Below are positions 39,150 through 51,065 of a stretch of DNA of 64,000 nucleotides, piece after piece. A model generated the notes under the pieces. The model had not been told where the DNA came from. It saw only the letters and a program-made list of their open reading frames with translations, and did not search any database. Every line of letters starts with the position of its first letter. Within the stretch, counting starts at the first letter, position 1. The DNA is from Liolophura sinensis. Lineage: Eukaryota; Mollusca; Polyplacophora; Chitonida; Chitonidae. The stretch is from the NCBI RefSeq assembly GCF_032854445.1, contig NC_088303.1, forward strand, positions 24,125,501 to 24,189,500, in the 5' to 3' direction. The position numbers and the translations under genes are program-made.

Positions 39150-42100
39150 TAGAGATTAATTAAAGGGGTATACGCCAGATGCCAGTCATATTCTTAAAAG
39201 CAGATAAATGAACACAGTTGGCAGTGGATTGAAATATATTACTGTATGAACCTGAAGTTCGTCCAAGACTGAGTTGCACATTTTGCATGATGTGGAAGTT
39301 ATATTGATGTCAGAAAGCTGGTCTGAGGTTTGTTTTGAAAGATGAATGAAAGGAGAAAATGTGAGATGATGCAGGCAAAGTAATGTTTTCTGACCTGTAC
39401 TTGCCACATGTTGGGCCATTTTTAGGGCAAATAAAGCATTTAGTGATTTTCTCTCTGTCGGGTTTAGAACAATTCCACAATTGGTATGGTGGACGTATGT
39501 TGCTGGAAACTGAGAACTCAGGAGGTTTTGTTATATTCACTGACTTCCCTATCTTTTCAGGTGAGCCTTAAATCATGACCAGGTTTTAAACCAAAGTTAT
39601 AGATATCATGACTGATAGAATGAAACTCAAGAGGGCTATCATGCCCTGACACATGTTATCAGAGCAACTAGAAAACATGGAAAGGCAAAATTTTAGATAC
39701 AAAAACATTTTTGTACTTTTTCAAAATTTTAATTTCATTAGATTCCATCATTGAACTGAACTAACAGCTCTGTGGAAATGTATTTGTTTTATGGGGAAAA
39801 TTTTGCTTGCCTTATTATTCGATCATGTCATAAATGAAAATGGTATTTTTATTTTGCATTGTATCATATGTATTTTGATACTCATGATTTCTGAAACTGA
39901 CCTACATTTTTCTATTGATTCTGTGCTCAGAATCAAACTGCAACATTGAACTCAACTTTGTCATGCAGGTCTACATTCCATGTCTGATTTTACTGTAGGA
40001 CGGAAATTTATCTCAGGTGCTGAGTAGAAACCTTAGCAAAGGTTTTCCAGATCTCATGCAATAACGCTGAAATCTGAAACAAAATACGCTGTGCATTTAT
40101 TGTTCACCCACAAAGATTTTTTTTTGACCTAAACCACAACAATTTTAAGCATCGAGAAAACAATGTGTTTATGTATGTACTACATATATATACCTAATTT
40201 TTAGATCACATTTGAGGGTGTGCTGGTGAAATGCAAATTTTTGTTAATCATGTTAATTATAATTAATTTTATACGTATATATATAAATGTAGGAGCATAT
40301 CCTCAAATACATTAAAATTTTAATCTTTGTAAAATTATGTCCTTGTAGTATTAAATACACAAATACCTCTTTTGTTTTCACTGATGTAAGTTTGGGTACA
40401 AAGAGTATTCTGCACTGCTAGTTAAAAATTGAGAGTAAATATTGAAGTAATGTTTTGTTGATTGCGCATTATGAAACAAATTGTTTTCTGATTAATATAA
40501 CTGCTATATTAGTCCCAGTGTTAACATATCTTTTACATATGTGTATGATTTATCTGTTATAACCTATAGTTTTTATAACATAGTGATTAAAGGGTTCAAA
40601 ACGTCAACACCGAAAGGCATTATACTTGTGTATAACAAACACGTGGAAAACACAATTTTTTCAAAACAAAATCCTGACGATCACATTGTTGAGTGGGGAA
40701 TGACATGATTGCCGTCACAACTGATAGCCTGGGGCGCTTGACAAAATGTGTGAGCGCATGCTATGCGTACAGTGTTAATGCTTTTTCCGTAGTTCTGGAC
40801 CCAATGTATAAATTCGTCTTTGTAAGCAGCGGCTACAAAATAATTTGGCGCGTGTAAGGAGATTGGTGTTGTGGCGGTATGACGTCATCATTTTGGCTAC
40901 GACTTCTCAGACAGTTGCAGTGTTTGTGTCTTATGATATACAGAGGCTTTACACGTAAAGTTAAGGTCTCAAAAGAATCTTTTTTGTTGTAACTTTTTTG
41001 CAAGTTATAATAGTATTCTATCCAGGAGTTCTGTTTTTAATCATATGCAGTTGAATGATGTACATGTAATTTTATTCAGTCTTACTTGTCTATATTTGCA
41101 CTTATTGGACTGCTGTTAATTTGTGAATGGAAATGAAGAGATTATTGCTTGATTTGTTGGTATACGAAGGTATATGTAAATGTGATCATATAAAGTATAT
41201 TTATAATTTACTTAAAGAATATGTTGCAAGACAGAAGACGTTCATATGTATTATCTTGAATACATTTCCCTTCAGCATTGAAAACCACGTCAGATAATTG
41301 GTGAATGTATACCTACATGTAATTGTGACAGTGACAGTATTGAGATCGTTTGTGAAGGTCATATAAATAATGACAAGAAATGTGTCTCCTTTCTTAGAAT
41401 ACAGTATACCATAATCGAGATTTTAAACAGGTCTTTATTTTTTTCCTGCCGTGACATTTAGTATTCAAAGCCATACCCAGTCCACAAACTGACAGCATGA
41501 ATACCAAGCTTCCAAGTTTATGAAAGCATGATTAGGTATTGTAGAAGCCAGAAAATTCTCAATGTATAAAGTCGATCGCTTCGCATGGTTGGCTTTGCTG
41601 TTATTCCGTCTGTCTGCTTGACTACCGTCGTTTTTTGGTGGTTCCGTTCGTCGATCGTTTGGTTCGTCAGTTGGTAGGTCGGTCGGTCGGACGGACAGTT
41701 GGTTGGATGGTCGGTAGGTTGCTGGGAAGGATAAACCAGCAGTCGGTCGACCGTTCATCTGACAGGGAGACAGATGAAGGGTCGGTCGGACATTCGGTCA
41801 TTCTGCCGCAAACGGAGGGACTAACCGATGAATTGGCGGATGGACAGTAATTTGATGTCAAGGAGCTGGCAAAATGACCACTGAATGCGTTTCACACCAA
41901 CGCACTTAATTAAAAGCATTTTATGTCATGTGGGATTTCTGCTCATACTGTCAATTATTCCACATTAAAATCTACCCTGTGACCTTTCCGGTCGACTGAT
42001 TAAGGATTTGTCAGAATTATATAGATATATGTTAGCAGGTGTAGTGATGCAGTGTTATCATCTGCGAACACTCAATCCGCCTATAGTCAAATTCATCAAG

Positions 42101-42530
42101 ATTAACCACGATTGGCCACGATTTTTCGCTCGCATTTTGTACTTAAACAGTCGTAAGGGTGGATGTGACTGGGGCTAAAGACGCTTGTCTTCCAATAGCT
42201 AGGGCACACGAAGGGGGATTTAATCCCGTTTATGGAAATGGAATTTGTGGAACCTTTCCCCATGCTCGTGTGTCCATTTTTCCAGTCTTGTATTCGGTGA
42301 AGACCACTTCTCTTTCATCGACTTCCATCCACCCATATAGCTGACAGCCATCTTAAAAAATATAACATAATTCTTGAATATGGCATCAGACAAAAATCAG
42401 ATAAATCAAGTCAATCATTCAGTGCTTGTAATCTATGACTGTAGTCCAGCTTTCTTAACAAATTGTCCTCGAGCAGAGCGTATGCCCTGTATGAATTCCG
42501 GGCTTCACCGAAACTGTTCTTAGTCTTAAA
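39150..42530. other. Intergenic stretch between TMCO4 and the F-type lectin gene
   Basis: No exon was recognised on either strand. Part of the first few hundred bases may be TMCO4 3' UTR. The 41630-41850 section is a degenerate GGTN-rich simple repeat, listed separately. The remainder is AT-rich with no recognised element. Confidence 0.45.
41630..41850. repeat. Degenerate GGTC/GGTN simple repeat
   Basis: Runs such as 'ggtaggtcggtcggtcggac' and 'ggttggatggtcggtagg' form an imperfect tetranucleotide repeat. It yields open frames on both strands that are rich in Asp, Arg, Pro and Thr and are not genes. Confidence 0.8.
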
Positions 42531-42536
42531 TCTGGA

Positions 42537-43215
42537 TAGTTCCTCACGCTACAGTGTAAAGTTCCAAATCACTAGTTATTACGTGGTAGTTTCTCTTGCT
42601 ACAGTGTGTAGTTCGAGTCATTGATTACGGCCTGATATTTCCTCACGCACATTGTGCAGTTTTCAATCACTAATTGCAACCATAATAGTTCTTCACGCTA
42701 CATTGTGAATTTCCCAATCATTGCTTACAGCTTTTTAGTTCTTCACGCTGGAGTATGAAGGTTCCAATCACTAGTTACAGTGTTGTTCTTCACGCGACAG
42801 TGTGAATTTACCAATCACTGGTTACAATCTGATAGTTCTTCACGCTACATTGTGAATGTCCAAGTAAGTGGTTACAGCATTTTAGTTCTTCACACAACAG
42901 TATGAAGGTTCCAATCACTAGTTACAACCTGATAGTTCTTCACGCTACAGTGTGAATTTCCCAGTAAGTGGTTACAGCATTTTATTTCTTCACGCTACAG
43001 CATGAAGGTTCCAATCACTAGTTTCAACCTGATAGTTCTTCACGCTAAAGTGCCAAGTTTTCAATCAATAATTACTACCTGTTAGTTCTTCACGCTGCAG
43101 TGTAAAGTTCTCAACAACTAGTTACAACCTCACAGTTCTTCAGGTCACGATGTAAAGTTCCAAATCACTGGTTACAGTCTGGTAGTTCTTCACGCTACAG
43201 TGTGAAGCTCCCAAT
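42537..43215. repeat. Minisatellite, about 50-bp unit
   Basis: About 14 units: 'agttcttcacgctacagtgt', 'gaatttcccaatcactgg', 'ttacaacctgat'. The array ends about 25 bp from the proposed last coding exon of the F-type lectin gene, so it would lie in or just after that gene's 3' UTR. Confidence 0.92.
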
Positions 43216-43238
43216 CACTGGGTACAACTTAGTAGTCC

Positions 43239-46200
43239 TCATACTTTGGTAAAATAGTGTTCCCAGTCTGTGACCTCTGCTTCGTTGTTCGACACCCAGG
43301 GAACGGGATCGGCGATGAGTTCGCATGTCTTCTCCGCAGCTGTCGTCTGGTGGAGATTGAAAGACGTGCAAGGTCTGTATTTCTGACACAAAATGAAGCA
43401 ATGGAGAACTGAGGAGACCCGGAACACCCCAAGTGATGGATTGAGAGACCGCTTGCTTGGCCGATAAATTATCTCAAACACCCTCTCTGAAAACCGAAAG
43501 GCCATACTGTTTTGTAAGGGTATACTAAGGCAAAACTTGAGAAAAGAAATTTAAGATGTATAACGCTTGGCAAGAGGAAATGAAATGCACTCATGTTGTC
43601 ATCAGACACAGCGAATCAAACACTGCCTTATCAGATGCAGCGAGCGTAACACGGTTATGAGATGTACCAAATGGTATAACAACTGAACTGCAATCCTGTA
43701 GTCGGAAAATGTAACTGAACATTCCTGTCAAGAGAGGAATCAAGTACGACAAATCGAATTCGAAAATATAACGATTTCAACAATGTTGTAAAGACAATGA
43801 GAAATACACTCGACTGCTGTTACCGGTATGCAATGGAATTGTATGTTGGAATTGTTTGTTACGGAGCTATGTTGATATCACGAGATACAATAAGTACAAC
43901 AATGTTGTTGGAATTGTCTGTTACGTTACTACGGTGTTTTTATCATGAGATAATTTTGTTGGAATTTTCTGTTACGGTGCTACGGTGGTGTCACGAGAAA
44001 CAATAAGTACAACACAGTTGTTGGAATTTTCTGTTACGGTACTACGATGGTTTCACGAGATTTAATAAGAACAACACTGTTGTTGGAATAGTCTGTTACC
44101 GCGATATAATAATAGACACAATGATATAGTAATAGGAGATACAATAAGAAAAAAGCTGTTGTGAAGATTTACCAGCACAACACTGGCACACTGTGAATTG
44201 TCTGCTTTATGTTTCTTATACGCACACTGGAGACGTTCCTCCCACCAGCAACTCAAACTGACATATAGATGGTTCAGATGCCTCAAATATTTAGTGCAAT
44301 GTACGTAATTTTATTTTATTTATTTATTCGGTTTTTATTTGATGCCACATTCAAGAACATTTCACTTATACGACGGCGGTCAGCATTACGGTGGGAAGAA
44401 ACCGGGCAGAACTGGTAGGAAGCCCACGACCGTAATTTGAATATATATACTCGTGCATATACCATATCTCCAGAAAGATACTTATCTATCCGGATAAGTT
44501 ACACCTGTAACAATGCAATTAAGTTAGATCTGAACAACATCTGTTGTCTCTCTCGCCTTTGATTGAGTAACATATATTAGGCCCTAGTTACCAAATGAGT
44601 TTAACGAAAAGAAGTATGGTATTGTAGTAATTGTTTCAAACGCTGACTGACCCAGCAAATCTTGCCACTCACCCATGTCCGTAGCATATACCGCCAGCTC
44701 GCAGAAGTACAGCGGGTGGATGTTGTCTGTGGCGTGTATCATTACTCTGACGTATCTTCCCATGACATCTACAGGACAACCGTACGACTCTGTTGTGCTC
44801 GACGCCTGCGCAGTCGTGCGGTAATGGCAGAGAACTGGCCTGATCAGAACACCATTGTGTGGGCCGCCTTCCATATATGACGATATGTCTATGGTAAAGT
44901 TTCGCAGTTCTTGGGCGACTGGAAGCAGAAGATCATGTATGCTCTAACTGGTGAAACTGAACATGTTTCTTAACTCAGTGTTTTTTGTTCACGTTTACCT
45001 TTCTTGCCATCTTGTCATAATAACGTTAAAGAGATAGTTTAGTTAATTTAGCAAATCTTCTGACTTTTGAATCTCCCGATGACAACCTGCGACCGGATAT
45101 ATTTCAATATTCCTGTGTTTTCTAATCGTGAGCCCAGCTGTCAATAATTAGATAAATGAAAGGAGGCATAGATAGGTACATACATGTAGATCACACTTTT
45201 AGAAACTCCAATGAACAGGATACGACAATTAAATGAGAACAAGGAACGCTGTTGTGATTCGAACCGAGAACACAGCGTGTTTCCATCTGACATTATTAAT
45301 AACAAATATTTATGCTCATATGTATAAGTATGCATATGCTCATTTGATAACGACCTGAAAAAATTAATATAATTATATGTAATAATAACATAATTTATTT
45401 CATTTCACATTTCATATAATCACGGGCAGGCGTCATAAACTAGAATACATAAATCAATTATATCTCCATCATAAGTTTGTGTCGATGTATATATACATTT
45501 TTACATCATAATGATAATGATGCTTGTAAATCTATAAGAAATAATACACATGTAGTTGTGTATTAGTATGATGACGTATTAGTATGATGACGTCTGTATT
45601 TCTCATAAGCCAAGATGCATGAACGATTCTTCACAGCTAGAGAGGCCCTACAGTCTAAGCCCAACGTTTTGAAGGCTTCAAACGTTTATGTAGCAAACGT
45701 TTCATTCACGGTACTTACGCTTGCCGTTAATCTGTGGGTTCCCAAACTTGTGTATGAATTTGGGTTAAACTTACCAAAGTCTGCGCTGGTGATTTCCACG
45801 TGACTAATGAGATGTAGACTTCTCAGATCCACCACCCACCAAGGATTCCACTCTTCCTCAGTGTGCATACAAGAACCCTGTGTATACGCCGTGTCTTTAT
45901 TCCCATCAACTGCTCTCCATGCGTCCCCATTATGTCGCTCGTTGCTGTTCTTCTGGTAACTGTAAACTGAGCTCTGATAGGACGGCTTGCCAAGAGCCAC
46001 GTTGTTAAAATTCTTGCCTGTAATTTTCATCATACATGTATGTAAACCCTTGGCCCAAAGAACACATCAAAAACGTACCATAAAACGTATGAATATAAGT
46101 AAATTAAAGAAAGATGAGACAAACAAAAACAGATTTTTTTACATTTTTAAGGCATATTTTATAATACTTCTTGCCAAACGCTCAGTTTTATGCATATTTT

Positions 46201-47426
46201 GTGTTAATCGTCCAAAATATTCGATGAATCGATGAATATATTGGGAAGGTGGGACTAGCTTAGCGCTCCTAATTCTGACTCTCCCTCATCCCCGCACATA
46301 CCCTGGGCATAGCCTCTTCTCTGACCTACAATTCAGTCTGGGTGCGTGTTATATACGGCTTAAAATTGCACCCAAGTATACGTTTTGCTAACATGTCGTA
46401 TATAGACATCTCAAGTTGACTATACTGGAACACTCCCTCTTTATATCATTCACTTTGAGTGTATGTTGCATACACTTTTGTCTACATCAGGTATTACACC
46501 TCAAATCTGTGGCCTAGTGATGGAGTGCTAGCGCAGCACAGTGACACAGAACCCTCTCACCATTGTGGTCTCTGTGAGTTCAATCAAGCTCATTTGGCTT
46601 TTTCTCTGGTCCCACGTGTGAAGGCCTTGCAGCAACCCGCGGATGGTCGTTGGATTTCCTCGGTTTTCTACCACCATAATGCTGACCGCCGTCGTTTAAG
46701 TGAAATATTCTTGAGTACAGTGTATGACTCCAAACAAATAAATAACTAAATAAATCTGAGTATACTCCCACATTAGCCTAAAGTTTTAAATACTCGATGT
46801 TTAATTGTGTCTAAATTGCTGGGTTACTAAACCCAGAACGCAGTATATTACCTGCTGGGATGTTTATTAAAATATCATAAAAATTGATCAACATATTTTT
46901 TATTTAGTCCTTGATGGGTTCTCTTACCTGATGGTCATTTACCAGATTTAGAGATTACTAAAATTCAAAGAATACGATATTCCACACAGGCGTCTTGTGA
47001 GTCATTAACCCTTAAGACATTCACCTAAGAACATTTTCATGAAAATTTTTTGTGTATAAAGGTGGTTTAACAAAACGAACACGCTGTCGATTTCACCTTG
47101 AAAGCATCTTATACACGGCATTTTTTATACTGGCCTGCCTGAAATCAAATCTTGCTGCATCACACATCCTGCAACACGTTCATTCTATTTGGTTTGCTCT
47201 AGCCATAATCTTTACCTAACGGTGAGACAATTGTGAGCAAGGCTTATAGGAACCATCATATCATAGCTGAATGAAAATGAAAGTAACATATATACATTTT
47301 AAAAAATATTGTCGACTTACGCCTTGCCATAAGACCGTTTTGAAAGTATTTGTACAAGGGTGTTATCTTACCAGTAATTCCAAGAGCTGTGGCCACAGAC
47401 AGCATTATTGCTATCATAAAAGCCAT
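43239..47426 (-). CDS. Secreted F-type lectin (fucolectin)-like protein
   Basis: A small secreted F5/8-type-C-like lectin of the fucolectin/tachylectin-4 group, which usually binds fucose in innate immunity. Exons: 47426-47372, 46017-45775, 44918-44673 and probably 43339-43239; 214 aa in total. Exon 1 is a signal peptide (MAFMIAIMLSVATALG). Exon 2 has NVALGKPSYQSS, AVDGNKDT, SCMHT (His70, the conserved sugar-binding position) and NPWWVVDL. Exon 3 has CPVDVMGRYVRV and LYFCELAVYA, the usual end of the fold. The typical RGDCCGER loop with the binding arginines is absent: after VEIT the sequence reads SADFVAQELRNFTI. Exons 1-3 are well supported. Exon 4 (starts AAEKTCELIADPVPW, ends HYFTKV) fits in phase using the acceptor at 43340 but is less sure. 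Reading through exon 3 would instead stop at 44584. Confidence 0.8.
43800..44110. repeat. Tandem repeat, about 60-bp unit, in lectin intron 3
   Basis: Units like 'ttgttggaattgtctgttac', 'ggtgctacggtggtgtcacg', 'agatacaataagtacaac', about five copies, all diverged. Lies between exons 3 and 4 of the F-type lectin gene. Confidence 0.85.
44320..44425 (-). mobile_element. SINE fragment, group A
   Basis: Begins with an ATTT tail, then 'cattcaagaacatttcactt', 'atacgacggcggtcagcatt' and 'ggtgggaagaaaccgggcag'. The head is missing. Confidence 0.85.
46498..46755 (+). mobile_element. SINE copy, group A
   Basis: Head 'ctgtggcctagtgatggagt', 'gctagcgcagcacagtgac', B-box-like 'ctgtgagttcaatcaag', body 'accaccataatgctgaccgc', tail 'caaacaaataaataactaaa'. 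Lies in intron 1 of the F-type lectin gene. Confidence 0.88.
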
Positions 47427-47429
47427 GGT

Positions 47430-49098
47430 CTCACTCTTTTTCACAGCCAGAGAAACTAAAACAAATCTGCAGCTAGGATTCTTGATCAAGGCAAAGACTC
47501 TTCGATATCCGAATTTTAGTGTTTTATCATTTTATCCAGTGGTAAATTTCAAACTCCAAGCAGAATTCATATTGATTTAGCTGAAATATGACCAATAAAT
47601 GGAAAGGTATAAACTTCTTGTCAGTGTACCGGTATCGGGTGAAACAAAGAAATGGTCCCACCACGCAGTGCTGTTCCAGCATTAACAATTATAGAAGATA
47701 ATATACATAATTATATAGGCTTAGAATTTCCTAAGCACATACATGAAAACTGAAAGCGAATTATTTTGCATTAGAAACTTGGGAACGCTACAATTTTATT
47801 TCATCATACCAGATGACCTAAGCAGATGAATAATGACTTTGTTAACACAACCCCACGGTACCCGCTGTTGTCAAGGAAGAAGTTTCCTATTGTATCCCTG
47901 TATAGCAATCACTGTTATTCCAAGTCAAATAAGTCGATATGGCTAAGAGAATGGACACATTCAAACTGCATGTGATATTCTCGTAACACACACGTTCTCG
48001 CAGCAGATGATTGAGCGGATTACACCAATAAAAATAGTCCTTAGAGGCAATAAAAATGATAATTGTAAAGAACCATCCCTTTTCCCGAAATTAATCTATT
48101 TCAAATAATGCAGACTTTAGATGGGAGCTTTCGATTACGAGTGAAAGCATTTAGGGAGGACCTTGTCTAAAGATGTACACAAATTAAAAGACGAATGTCC
48201 TAATGTAAAGTTTCTGTTTTTGTCGATTGTTGTCTAACTGGTAAAGGTTAAGATCTGTCCCCTTCTATGGAATGCACAGAGAACTCATACTATATGGACT
48301 ATACATGACGCTGAAACTTTGATAATAGTACAGAAGCTCTTCATATTAGACGATCTATGTCGGACTACTTCTGTGTGAGCTGTTGTTCAACCAACTGGGC
48401 ATGTGACATAGAGAAAAACATGTAAAAAAAAACGTTTGAATGTACAGGTTACTTGCCCTGTGGCCATACACCAGGTGGCGAGGTAGACTATTCATCTATA
48501 AATAGTCATGGGTTGTGTTAAGTGGCCAGTCTAATAATGCCCTTAGGCTTTGTCCAGTGTTTAATGTATCCTGGATTTTTACTCTTAACCCTAAAACACG
48601 TTTTACGTGAATTCGATTCTGATTCGATCAGTCTGATAGACCCATGTGGTCACGTCAGGCCTGATGATGGCCAGTCTACCGATGCATACATATGTACATG
48701 TCGATTTCAGGAACTTGTACCGGTATAGTTGAATTGCTAACGCAAACCCCATAGCCGAGAGTAAGCTTTTCGTGAGATTGCTTCTCTGTGAATGCAAACT
48801 ATCTTGATTGGACAAGAGGGCTTTTTTTCTTCTTCCTTACCTCACAACTGAAAAAGTCACAGCTGCTACAGTCAGGAAATTACAGGCAGTAAATCTTGAA
48901 CAGCAAATCACTATAGGCTACAATCCTTTGCTGATTAGCAATGGCATAAAACCATGCAAACTTGTTTTGTTTCAGTCATTACCCGGAATGTATTAAGATT
49001 TACAGAATACTGAATTAAATAGACTACAATGGACACCTGAAATACTTTCCACTGATAAATCTTGAAAATAGCTCTGCAACGTAAAAGAACAATGATGA
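47430..49098. other. Intergenic stretch, lectin promoter side and GMC upstream
   Basis: Upstream of the F-type lectin (minus) and of the GMC gene (plus), so it should hold the lectin promoter. No exon was recognised. An open frame at 48522-48728 has no known domain. Confidence 0.4.
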
Positions 49099-49114
49099 CG
49101 CAATAAAACATCAT

Positions 49115-49378
49115 TTATTTATTTATTTGATTGGTGTTTTACGCCTTACTCAAGAATATTTCACTTATACGACGGCGGCCAGCATTGTGGTGGGTGGAAA
49201 CCGGGCAGAGCCTGCGGGAAACCCACGACCATCCGCAGGTTGCTAGCAGACCTTCCCACGTACGGCCGGAGAGGAAGCCATCATGAGCTGGACTTGAACT
49301 CACAGCGACCGCATTGGTGAGAGACTACTGGGTCACTGCACTGCGCTAGCGCGCTAACCAACTGAGCCACGGAGGCCC
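49115..49378 (-). mobile_element. SINE, group A, complete with target-site duplication
   Basis: On the minus strand: head 'ggcctccgtggctcagttgg' and 'ttagcgcgctagcgcag' (A-box), 'gctgtgagttcaagtcc' (B-box), body 'ctctccggccgtacgtggga' and 'caatgctggccgccgtcgta', tail (aaat)n. It is flanked by 16-bp direct repeats, 'cgcaataaaacatcat' (49099-49114) and 'cgcaataaaatatcat' (49379-49394), differing at one base. This proves a retrotransposed insertion and defines the element as about 264 bp. Confidence 0.95.
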
Positions 49379-49720
49379 CGCAATAAAATATCATCTCGCA
49401 ACGCACAAACAGTCCTTAGAGTTATGATAATGTCTTCACGAGGTCGAAAGGTCAACTGTTTCAGTTGTTGGTTGAAATGTAAAGTAAGCGTAGGAAATTC
49501 ATCCAAGCATTCTCTAATCTTTAAGATAATGGACTCCCTTGGCTTCAGAGCCTGTGATCGCCGCAGGCAACAGGCAGAAACCACAGGCTATTTTTAATTA
49601 AAGACTGATTCAAATTTTTGTTCAAGTAGCAGTGTACTTATATCTACTACAATACACAGGTCACAGCTTCAGACCTTGGGCTATCTGAACATTAAGAAGT
49701 CATCAGAACATTAAGACAAG

Positions 49721-50825
49721 ATGGAGAGGACGGTCACTGAAGAGGAGATGCTGCCCGTCTACGACTACGTTATTGGTAGGTAAATGTTCACTCCTTTGTC
49801 GCCTTGTAAGGTAACGATATTTAAAGTTGCTAATATCAAAGAATAACTCCTACAATACCGTGGAATTATCTCAACGACCAAATTCCGGTCTTTAATCATA
49901 TATGCTCGTTACATTTACTGGGTTTAATAGTTATCTGCCTGTGGTTATACAACAGGGTAGGTCGTTAAAATTTTCCAAATGTTTTACTCTGTATAAATTT
50001 AACTTCAAATTTGTAATTTGCCTATGTCAGTTGCATCTATCAAGGCATACTAACTTTAAATGGTTAAACGATGAATTGATTGATTTTTGTTCAACGCCAC
50101 ACTCAATTATTTTCTATTTACTAGTATGCGACTTGTCAGGATTGCCCGGGGCTAAACCACTGACCTTTGGCAAGTTACTGCCAAACTTATATCAACACCC
50201 ATATATCAACACTTTTGTTTTTCCAATTTGAAGGCCTTTACGGAAGCCTAATATTGCTTAAAATAGTAATTCATGAACAATAAAAAGTATGGCTTCATAG
50301 AAAAGAAACATTGCAACAATGTATAAGATCCATCCAGTGCTTGCAACCTTTTAAACTTCCTGACACTCATTGGCCTCTTATCATTGTCTTATCGTGGTTA
50401 TCATTTATCATATACTTCCTCATTATCGCACAACTGAACCATTTTGTTGTTTGGAGAGGGGATAACATTCATATAAACAAAGAAGTAAAATGGTTCCAAT
50501 GTTTCTACAGTTGGAGGAGGTTCGTGTGGTTGTGTGTTGGCCGCCCGATTGGCCTCGGCTTCAGACCGAACTGTGCTATTACTTGAGGCTGGCGGAGATG
50601 ACCGAAAAATACCAGAGATCCCCGTGCCTGGATCAGCTCGTCTTCTTCAACTGACTGATTGTGACTGGCAGTACAAAGCCGTGGCCCAACAAAATGCATT
50701 CAAAGCATTTAAAGATCAGGTAGTTTATACTTCCGTGCTAAGTTTGAATATTTGTCCACAGATAGCGTGTAGAAAGAATGCTATGTGTTAACCTTGTAAA
50801 GTATGTGAATGAGGTTTTTTTTATC

Positions 50826-50856
<31 letters not shown>

Positions 50857-51022
50857 GATTGTTGTTTGACCAGGCAGTCAAGAATATTTCACTTATACGA
50901 CGGTGGCCAGTATTATGGTGTGAGAAAACCGGCCAGAGCTCGGGGGAAACCGACAACCATCCACAGATTCCTGGCAGACCTTCCCACGTACGGTCGGAGA
51001 GGAAGCCAGCATGAGCAGGAGT

Positions 51023-51065
<43 letters not shown>

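Noticed and set aside
41465-41861. Open frames rich in Asp, Thr, Pro and Arg on both strands
   Set aside because: They derive from a degenerate GGTN simple repeat.
43195-43401. Alternative frame through the last F-type lectin exon, Arg-rich and ending GSFTL
   Set aside because: It also fits phase 1 from the acceptor at about 43353, but runs into the minisatellite and has unusual composition. The frame ending HYFTKV looks more protein-like. Transcript data would decide.
48522-48728. Plus-strand 68-codon open frame between the lectin and GMC genes
   Set aside because: No domain, no splice context and no homologue that I recognise; length is within chance.
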